A DNA stretch of 64,000 nucleotides from Vibrio tapetis subsp. quintayensis. Lineage in GTDB: Bacteria > Pseudomonadota > Gammaproteobacteria > Enterobacterales > Vibrionaceae. The stretch lies in NCBI RefSeq assembly GCF_030409945.1, contig NZ_JAUFQV010000028.1:419225-483224 (forward strand). The letters run 5' to 3'. The translations under genes and the position numbers were made by a program. This document shows positions 58,748 to 64,000 of the stretch, piece by piece (the first letter of the stretch is position 1; each line of letters starts with the position of its first letter). A model generated the notes under the pieces. It was not told the origin of the DNA. It saw nothing but the letters and a program-made list of their open reading frames with translations, and searched no databases.

Positions 58748-58823
58748 GCCCGGATAGCTCAGTCGGTAGAGCAGAGGATTGAAAATCCTCGTGTCGGTGG
58801 TTCGATTCCGCCTCCGGGCACCA
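58748..58823 (+). tRNA. tRNA-Phe (GAA), array 1
   Basis: A 76-nt cloverleaf with encoded CCA: acceptor GCCCGGA/TCCGGGC, D-arm GCTC/GAGC, anticodon stem GAGGA/TCCTC holding GAA in TTGAAAA, and GGTTCGATTCC. Identical to the Phe gene at 61340. Confidence 0.97.
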
Positions 58824-58887
58824 CAATTTGATTTGTTGGTGTCTAAGTAAAATTTAACACGAACATAAAGCAATAAGAATTTAGTGT

Positions 58888-58963
<76 letters not shown>

Positions 58964-58970
58964 TTCTTTT

Positions 58971-59046
58971 GCCTCGATAGCTCAGTCGGTAGAGCAGAGG
59001 ATTGAAAATCCTCGTGTCGGTGGTTCGATTCCGCCTCGAGGCACCA
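58971..59046 (+). tRNA. tRNA-Phe (GAA), variant acceptor stem, array 1
   Basis: The body is identical to the Phe gene at 58748, but acceptor positions 4-5 read TC instead of CG and the 3' strand changes with them (TCGAGGC), so pairing is kept. Follows tRNA-Thr after 7 nt. Confidence 0.96.
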
Positions 59047-59111
59047 CTTTTAAATTGATTGGCATTTTTAATGAACAATTGATTGAAAGCGTGTCATTGA
59101 CACAAACCTGT

Positions 59112-59187
59112 TCCCTTTTAGTTCAGTTGGTAGAACGCCGGACTGTTAATCCGTATGTCGCTGGTTCAAGTCCAGCAAAGGGAGCCA
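59112..59187 (+). tRNA. tRNA-Asn (GTT), array 1
   Basis: 76-nt cloverleaf with encoded CCA: acceptor TCCCTTT/AAAGGGA, anticodon loop CTGTTAA giving GTT. Same sequence as the copies at 61572 and 61795. Confidence 0.97.
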
Positions 59188-59196
59188 CATTAAAAA

Positions 59197-59224
59197 AAAC
59201 CAAGTCGAAAGACTTGGTTTTTTT
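59197..59224 (+). terminator. Terminator of tRNA array 1
   Basis: AAACCAAGTC, GAAA, GACTTGGTTT then TTTT. The same hairpin ends array 2. Confidence 0.9.
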
Positions 59225-59375
59225 CGCCTGCAGAAAAGTACACCATCGAATGCACTCGCCTTTCCGCCCTCCAAGATAAATCTCTCACAAACTGTTATCT
59301 CAATCTCATTTTGACTTATTTTTTGCTAGAAATTTAATCCCTATCATAGTTTCGAAACCTTATTGAAGTAATCGC

Positions 59376-59402
59376 TAAAGAGTGCCTCTCTGTTGGCGAT
59401 AT
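59376..59402 (+). promoter_or_regulatory. Candidate FliA (sigma-28) promoter of the chemoreceptor gene
   Basis: TAAA at 59376, 15 nt, then GGCGATAT, against the consensus TAAA-N15-GCCGATAA (six of eight in the -10). It lies 70 bp before the start codon, so the gene is probably in the late flagellar/chemotaxis regulon. Confidence 0.7.
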
Positions 59403-59471
59403 GATTGTATCAATACTAAATACAGCCATATTCGGCAATAAACCCTGTGCATGTCGTACACTGAGGCCTCC

Positions 59472-61097
59472 ATGAAATTAAAAACCCAATCTTATTTGCT
59501 GTCAGCAATAATCTTAATTGCCTTACTTGCTCTTACCGCAACAGGCCTTTGGACATTAAGAGTCGCAAGCGATCAAGACAATCAAGCTCGAGTGAATGAG
59601 CTATTCAAAAGTACCAACTCTACGTTGAATCAAATTGAAAAAATGGCCATTGATGGCACTCTCGAAGAAAACGAAGCCAAAGCTTTAGCAACTCGAATTC
59701 TTCAAAACAATATCTACAAAAATAATGAATACGTTTATGTGGCCGATGAAAAGCTCAATTTCATCGCAGCACCTCTAGACCCTCAACTACATGGAACAAG
59801 CTTCCATGACTTCAAAGACAGTAACGGTGGCAGTGTAGGTAGTATTCTAGAAAGAGCAGTCGCGTCATCCCCAGGACAAATAGCGCAATACACATGGACG
59901 ATGAAACTGCCAGACGGCACGATTGAAGAAAAACTGTCTATCGCGGAAAAGTCTGACCATTGGGGCTGGTATGTGGGGACTGGCATTGGTTTCAATGAAG
60001 TTAATGAACGCTTCTGGTCAACAGCTCGTTGGCAGCTATTTTTATGCTTGTTAATCGGTGGGTCTATTTTTACCACACTGCTCATCGCTATTCGCCGAAT
60101 CATCGCCCTATTAGGTGGTGAGCCTCAAGAGGTTCATAACGCGGTACAAGCAGTCGCTGCAGGTAAGATCCACACTTCATTTGAACATGAAGCGGAATCA
60201 GGCAGCATATATCATGCGGTACAACAAATGAGCTTATCATTAGCCCAACTGGTGACTAATCTAGAGCGCTCCACAGTAGAGCTAAAACAAGAACTCTCTG
60301 ATGTTGAATCGAGAGCGGGTACCATTGCTTCTCTTACGGAGACCCAACAGCAGTCAACGGAGATGATAGCCACTGCAATGACCGAAATGGCATCTTCAGC
60401 AAATAACGTAGCCGATTCGGCACGAGAGACAGCAAACAACACTGATGAGGCCGATAACCAAAGCCAGCGCACCCAAGGACTGATTCTAAGCACAGTAAGT
60501 AATATCGAAGGACTTGCTGAACAACTTGGTACAGCAAGCCAAGCTGTGTCTGATCTTGGCAATGATGTCAACAATATAGCGCGCGTCCTAGATGTGATTG
60601 GTGATATCGCTGAGCAAACTAACTTACTGGCTTTAAACGCAGCGATTGAAGCGGCACGAGCTGGTGAACAAGGCCGTGGATTCGCAGTCGTGGCTGACGA
60701 AGTTCGAAACCTCGCTGGTCGCACTCAAAATAGTACAAAAGAAATTCAAGAAATGATCGGCAACCTACAGGAAGGTTCTCGCCATGCTATTGGTACGATG
60801 GAAGTGTGTGCGGATACCAGTCAATCCACGGTTATTGAGTCGCGTAACGCATCAGAAGCCTTGCAACATATTGTAGAAGCGTTAGAAACCATCACTTCAA
60901 TGAGCCACCAAATCGCAACCGCAGCAGCCGAACAAACACAAGTTGGTGATGATATAGCGCAAAGAATTAATATGATCGAAGAAAGTGGCAACCAACTTAG
61001 CACCGTCGTTGCTAAGAGTCATAACAGCACTCAAACCCTATCTAAACTTTCAATTGAACTCGAAGGTTGGGTCAGTAAGTTCTCAATTCAAAAATAA
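59472..61097 (+). CDS. Methyl-accepting chemotaxis protein with single-Cache-like domain
   Basis: A 541-residue chemoreceptor. Membrane segments at about 8-28 and 185-205 enclose a periplasmic domain with the sCache_2 pattern ([17 protein letters not shown], then [15 protein letters not shown]). HAMP and the signalling domain follow, tip [20 protein letters not shown] near 384. The ligand is unknown; related sCache receptors often sense small organic acids. I start at the ATG at 59472 with GAGG ahead of it; an upstream in-frame ATG adds 7 residues. The gene sits between two paralogous tRNA arrays. Confidence 0.93.
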   Translation: MKLKTQSYLLSAIILIALLALTATGLWTLRVASDQDNQARVNELFKSTNSTLNQIEKMAIDGTLEENEAKALATRILQNNIYKNNEYVYVADEKLNFIAAPLDPQLHGTSFHDFKDSNGGSVGSILERAVASSPGQIAQYTWTMKLPDGTIEEKLSIAEKSDHWGWYVGTGIGFNEVNERFWSTARWQLFLCLLIGGSIFTTLLIAIRRIIALLGGEPQEVHNAVQAVAAGKIHTSFEHEAESGSIYHAVQQMSLSLAQLVTNLERSTVELKQELSDVESRAGTIASLTETQQQSTEMIATAMTEMASSANNVADSARETANNTDEADNQSQRTQGLILSTVSNIEGLAEQLGTASQAVSDLGNDVNNIARVLDVIGDIAEQTNLLALNAAIEAARAGEQGRGFAVVADEVRNLAGRTQNSTKEIQEMIGNLQEGSRHAIGTMEVCADTSQSTVIESRNASEALQHIVEALETITSMSHQIATAAAEQTQVGDDIAQRINMIEESGNQLSTVVAKSHNSTQTLSKLSIELEGWVSKFSIQK

Positions 61098-61115
61098 TTG
61101 CCACTAGCTCAAACA

Positions 61116-61143
61116 AAGCACGCAAATTTTTGCGTGCTTTTAA
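61116..61143 (+). terminator. Terminator after the chemoreceptor gene
   Basis: AAAGCACGCAA pairs with TTGCGTGCTTTT around TTT. Confidence 0.87.
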
Positions 61144-61300
61144 GAGGTTTATTCATCATATATCAAGATATTCACCTCACAAAAAACCAAACTCACTGAG
61201 GAAAACACCTTAAGCAAGGGTGTATTTTGACCTTCAATGACTAAAAACACCCCACTACGTATAGAAAATCAGCAAACGATAGTTTTTTTTAAATTTAATG

Positions 61301-61329
61301 TTGACGTTAAACGCGAAAAACCGTTTAAT
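61301..61329 (+). promoter_or_regulatory. Promoter of tRNA array 2
   Basis: TTGACG, 17 nt, TTTAAT: the same -35/-10 and spacing as array 1, but with a less GC-rich ACACCTCG discriminator. Confidence 0.75.
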
Positions 61330-61339
61330 ACACCTCGTT

Positions 61340-61415
61340 GCCCGGATAGCTCAGTCGGTAGAGCAGAGGATTGAAAATCCTCGTGTCGGTGGTTCGATTC
61401 CGCCTCCGGGCACCA
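61340..61415 (+). tRNA. tRNA-Phe (GAA), array 2
   Basis: Identical to 58748-58823: acceptor GCCCGGA/TCCGGGC, anticodon GAA, CCA encoded. Confidence 0.97.
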
Positions 61416-61472
61416 CGATTTAAATTGTTGGTGTCTAACGTAAGTAACACGGACAATAAAAGAATAAAGTGT

Positions 61473-61548
<76 letters not shown>

Positions 61549-61571
61549 TTATTTAGTTTTAGAAAACCTGT

Positions 61572-61647
61572 TCCCTTTTAGTTCAGTTGGTAGAACGCCG
61601 GACTGTTAATCCGTATGTCGCTGGTTCAAGTCCAGCAAAGGGAGCCA
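61572..61647 (+). tRNA. tRNA-Asn (GTT), array 2, first copy
   Basis: Identical to 59112-59187; preceded by the TTTAGAAAACCTGT spacer that recurs before the second Asn copy. Confidence 0.97.
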
Positions 61648-61695
61648 CATTAAGTAGCTAACGTTCTGAACAAACGCTAGTGAAACAAAATTAGT

Positions 61696-61771
<76 letters not shown>

Positions 61772-61794
61772 TTTTTTAGCTTTAGAAAACCTGT

Positions 61795-61870
61795 TCCCTT
61801 TTAGTTCAGTTGGTAGAACGCCGGACTGTTAATCCGTATGTCGCTGGTTCAAGTCCAGCAAAGGGAGCCA
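61795..61870 (+). tRNA. tRNA-Asn (GTT), array 2, second copy
   Basis: Identical to the other Asn genes; last gene before the shared terminator. Confidence 0.97.
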
Positions 61871-61879
61871 CATTTAAAA

Positions 61880-61908
61880 AAACCAAGTCGAAAGACTTGG
61901 TTTTTTTT
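61880..61908 (+). terminator. Terminator of tRNA array 2
   Basis: The same AAACCAAGTC-GAAA-GACTTGGTTT hairpin as array 1, followed by T; the similarity continues into CTGCAG downstream. Confidence 0.9.
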
Positions 61909-62021
61909 CGTCTGCAGGAAAGGCACAATATAGAATTCTCTTTGCTCACTAGATCACAAATACAGACCCAACCTGCGAGTACAGATCGTTCATAAGCTCC
62001 ATACTAGAAACAAGCCCGCTT

Positions 62022-63455
62022 TTAACTCTCACTCACACCCAAACACACATATTTAGTGTTCATGTATTCCTGTAGCCCTTCTCTTGCTCCTTCACGGCCA
62101 AAGCCAGACTCTTTGACCCCACCAAATGGCGCTACCTCGGTGGAAAGAATACCCTCATTGATGCCAACCATTCCAAACTCTAGTTGTTCCATCACCCTAT
62201 TGATCCTGTTGATGTTCTGACTGTAGAAGTACGCAGCCAAACCATAGTGTGTATCATTTGCCATTGTGATTACCTCAGCCTCTTCGTTAAAACGTATTAT
62301 CGGGGCTACAGGAGCAAATAGCTCTTGCTTAGTAATAGCCATCGACTGAGTAACATCCACCAGTACCACGGGCTCTAAGAATGAACCTGTACCTGTATTG
62401 GGCTTACTAACCAACTTCGCTCCCTGCTCGATCGCCTCGCTCACAATAATAAGTGCATTTGCTTTGGCTTGTTGGTTAATCATAGGACCAATATCCGTTT
62501 TACTCTCAAAACCATCACCAACATTCAGTGTATTTACACGCTTCAAAAAAAGTTCGACGAACCGTTCATAAACACTGTCATGAACATAAAATCGATTAGC
62601 ACAAACACAAGTTTGACCAGCGTTTCGGTATTTGGACGCAATCGCCCCCTCAATGGCCAAGCCTAGATCCGCATCGTCGAAAACAATAAATGGTGCATTA
62701 CCTCCAAGTTCCATCGATGTGCGTTTTAGAGTTGATGAACTTTGAGCAAGTAACATTTTTCCGACTTGAGTCGAGCCAGTAAAAGAGAGTTTTTTAATAT
62801 CAGGATGAGTTGTAAAAATATTGCCTGCGGTGGCTGGTTCATTAGCTATGACTACGTGTAACAGCGACTTTGGAATTCCGGCTTGATAGGCTAGCTCCAC
62901 GAGCGCCAACGCCGACAATGGTGTCGCCTCTGCTGGCTTGATAAGCATTGCGCACCCCGCAGCGAGCGCAGGAGCTGCTTTTCTGGTGATCATGGCTAAT
63001 GGGAAATTCCAGGGCGTAATTGCAGCACAAACGCCTACAGGCTGCTGTATTGTGCTCATTCGTTTGTTACTAGCCGTTGTAGGAATTGTATCGCCATAAC
63101 TGCGCTTGGCTTCTTCAGCAAACCACTCGACAAATGATGCAGCATAAATAACTTCACCAAGGCTTTCTGCAAAAGGCTTCCCTTGCTCTAAGGTCATAAT
63201 CCTTGCCAAATCATCCTTGTTATCAATAATCAGCTTAAACCACGTCTGGAGGAGCTTAGAACGCTCTTTTGCAAGCTTTAGCGACCAAACTTTCTGCTCT
63301 TCTTTTGCCGTATCAACAGCTTGATTGATCTGCTCAGATGTCCACGTTGCTACCGTCGCAATTTTTTCATCATTCGCAGGATTGGTAATCACTAAGGCAT
63401 TATCACCTTGAGCGTCCATGTTAAATAATAAGTGTTGATTCTGAATATCTTTCAT
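62022..63455 (-). CDS. gabD: NAD(P)-dependent succinate-semialdehyde dehydrogenase family protein
   Basis: A 477-residue aldehyde dehydrogenase. Motifs: TPWNFPLAMITRKAAPALAAG near 142, FTGSTQVGK near 224, ELGGNAPFIVFDDADL near 247-262 with the catalytic Glu, and NAGQTCVCANR with catalytic Cys283. The TCVCANR form and overall resemblance favour GabD over other aldehyde dehydrogenases; the substrate is inferred. I start at the ATG at 63455 (MKDIQNQ); a further 53-codon upstream frame is not family-like, and MDAQG 12 codons later is possible. No Shine-Dalgarno is obvious. No gabT or gad gene is nearby. Ends towards the tRNA array. Confidence 0.8.
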   Translation of the reverse strand: MKDIQNQHLLFNMDAQGDNALVITNPANDEKIATVATWTSEQINQAVDTAKEEQKVWSLKLAKERSKLLQTWFKLIIDNKDDLARIMTLEQGKPFAESLGEVIYAASFVEWFAEEAKRSYGDTIPTTASNKRMSTIQQPVGVCAAITPWNFPLAMITRKAAPALAAGCAMLIKPAEATPLSALALVELAYQAGIPKSLLHVVIANEPATAGNIFTTHPDIKKLSFTGSTQVGKMLLAQSSSTLKRTSMELGGNAPFIVFDDADLGLAIEGAIASKYRNAGQTCVCANRFYVHDSVYERFVELFLKRVNTLNVGDGFESKTDIGPMINQQAKANALIIVSEAIEQGAKLVSKPNTGTGSFLEPVVLVDVTQSMAITKQELFAPVAPIIRFNEEAEVITMANDTHYGLAAYFYSQNINRINRVMEQLEFGMVGINEGILSTEVAPFGGVKESGFGREGAREGLQEYMNTKYVCLGVSES

Positions 63456-63602
63456 ATGGCACGCTAACGGTAATAATAATTCATTACAGCATACGAAGTG
63501 GGTAGAGGAAGTGCAAGGAAGAGGGACCGAGTACAGCGATGGCCTGTGCCGTGAGAGTACAGAAAATACGAGCGCTCTGTATTCTTTCTTTATTACAAAC
63601 GT

Positions 63603-63632
63603 AAAAAAGCCCAAGTCGTAAGACTTGGGCTT
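63603..63632 (-). terminator. Terminator of the rRNA operon
   Basis: On the minus strand AAGCCCAAGTC pairs with GACTTGGGCTT around TTAC, then TTTTTTAC. It lies 9 bp after tRNA-Asp. Confidence 0.9.
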
Positions 63633-63640
63633 AGTATAAG

Positions 63641-63717
63641 TGGCGGAGTGGACGGGACTCGAACCCGCGACCCCCGGCGTGACAGGCCGGTATTCTAACC
63701 AACTGAACTACCACTCC
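63641..63717 (-). tRNA. tRNA-Asp (GTC) at the distal end of the rRNA operon
   Basis: 77-nt cloverleaf with encoded CCA: acceptor GGAGTGG/CCACTCC, anticodon loop CTGTCAC giving GTC, and GGTTCGAGTCC. It lies downstream of 5S rRNA on the same strand and before a terminator. Confidence 0.97.
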
Positions 63718-63727
63718 GCAGTGGAAT

Positions 63728-63774
63728 ACTCACAAAGTGAGTGTTCATATCTTTAGATTTCTCAATCTAAAGAT
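63728..63774 (-). other. Two adjacent hairpins between 5S rRNA and tRNA-Asp
   Basis: ACTCAC/GTGAGT around AAA (63728-63742) and the perfect 11-bp ATCTTTAGATT/AATCTAAAGAT around a 4-nt loop (63749-63774). Their place suggests processing signals for separating 5S rRNA and tRNA-Asp. Confidence 0.6.
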
Positions 63775-63782
63775 TAAATTTA

Positions 63783-63902
63783 AAGCCTGGCGATGTCCTA
63801 CTCTCACATGGGGAAACCCCACACTACCATCGGCGCTACTGCGTTTCACTTCTGAGTTCGGCATGGGATCAGGTGGGTCCGCAACGCTATGGTCGCCAAG
63901 CA
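63783..63902 (-). rRNA. rrf: 5S ribosomal RNA
   Basis: On the minus strand the sequence runs from TGCTTGGCGACCATAGCG to ATCGCCAGGC and contains CCCATGCCGAACTCAGAAGT and AACGCAGTAGCGCCGATGGT, which are conserved 5S segments. Length about 120 nt; ends estimated from the closing stem. Confidence 0.96.
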
Positions 63903-64000
63903 AATTCTTTAATTCGGAAAGCTGTGGCTTAAAAGTTCTTATTACACATTCAATTATGTTCTTGCTTTGAGTCCATCAAAACCCCTTGGGTGTTGTATGG
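63903..64000 (-). other. 23S-5S internal spacer of an rRNA operon
   Basis: On the minus strand the edge reads CCATACAACACCCAAGGGG, the sequence that immediately follows the 23S rRNA 3' end in vibrios, and continues through CAGCTTTCCGAATTAAAG to the 5S gene. The 23S rRNA itself should start just beyond the right edge. No tRNA lies in this spacer. Confidence 0.75.

Noticed and set aside
59055..59279. 74-codon frame across tRNA-Asn
   Set aside because: It runs through the tRNA gene and its terminator; the same happens at the array 2 copy. Not a protein gene.
60212..60724. 170-codon open frame antisense to the chemoreceptor signalling domain
   Set aside because: Ala/Ser-rich shadow of the repetitive coiled-coil coding sequence; the plus-strand gene is unambiguous.
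63456..63614. 53-codon N-terminal extension of the aldehyde dehydrogenase
   Set aside because: Cys/Pro/Ser-rich, not family-like, and runs into the rRNA-operon terminator.
63737..63970. 77-codon frame over the 5S rRNA gene
   Set aside because: Entirely opposite the 5S rRNA and its spacer.
63903..64000. Resemblance of the right edge to sequence preceding a 23S rRNA 5' end on the plus strand
   Set aside because: The 23S 5' and 3' flanks are complementary (processing stem). With 5S on the minus strand, the edge is best read as the minus-strand 23S-5S spacer.

Overview
The window is a stretch of a Vibrio (Vibrionaceae, Gammaproteobacteria) chromosome, most likely chromosome 1. The evidence is the protein sequences (a VarS/BarA-type sensor kinase, a 740-residue RelA, Vibrio-like RseA/RseB/RseC), the Vibrio-type 23S-5S spacer at the right edge, and housekeeping synteny shared with gammaproteobacteria. 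I cannot name the species. No phage, insertion sequence, integron or CRISPR array is visible; this is core genome with small accessory touches.

Layout. 1-7 kb: the start of mazG, then relA and rlmD on the minus strand, divergent from the sensor kinase gene varS/barA. 7-16 kb: a long minus-strand run that reads rpoE-rseA-rseB-rseC-lepA-lepB-rnc-era-recO-pdxJ-acpS, starting from a candidate sigma-E promoter. 16-24 kb: nadB, ygfX/sdhE, ygfZ with a YbaK-like gene, a 536-bp gap with a probable small RNA, a 68-residue orphan gene, and ubiI-ubiH-ygfB. 24.5-28 kb: zapA, 6S RNA, fau, rpiA, serA. 28-33.6 kb: a chemoreceptor, a SIMPL-domain protein, argP/argO and mscS. 33.8-41.4 kb: fbaA-pgk-epd, a small zinc-ribbon gene, tkt, and metK behind tandem MetJ boxes. 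41.6-46.7 kb: a DUF2189 membrane protein, sprT, endA, rsmE, gshB, yqgE, ruvX. 47-54 kb: pilT-pilU, divergent from yggS-proC-yggT-yggU, a DUF4426 gene, rdgB, hemW. 54-58.6 kb: glsB, trmB, mutY-yggX-mltC. 58.7-61.9 kb: two related tRNA arrays (Phe-Thr-Phe-Asn and Phe-Thr-Asn-Thr-Asn) flanking a chemoreceptor gene with a FliA-type promoter. 62-64 kb: a succinate-semialdehyde dehydrogenase gene, then the minus-strand end of an rRNA operon (23S-5S spacer, 5S, tRNA-Asp, terminator).

Functional threads. Stress and growth-rate control: relA, the rpoE-rse operon, 6S RNA, varS. Membrane and translation maturation: lepB, lepA, era, rnc. Glycolysis, pentose phosphate and vitamin B6: fbaA, pgk, epd, tkt, rpiA, pdxJ, yggS. 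Motility and surface behaviour: pilT, pilU and two chemoreceptors.

Most unusual feature. Four tandem arrays of related 7-bp (or 2x7-bp) units lie at argP, mscS, ruvX and yggS. Three begin within about 10 nt of a stop codon in the sense orientation, and one forms part of the argP 5' leader, including its Shine-Dalgarno. I regard this heptamer family, the candidate small RNA near 20.7 kb and the duplicated tRNA arrays around a chemoreceptor as the points most worth following up.
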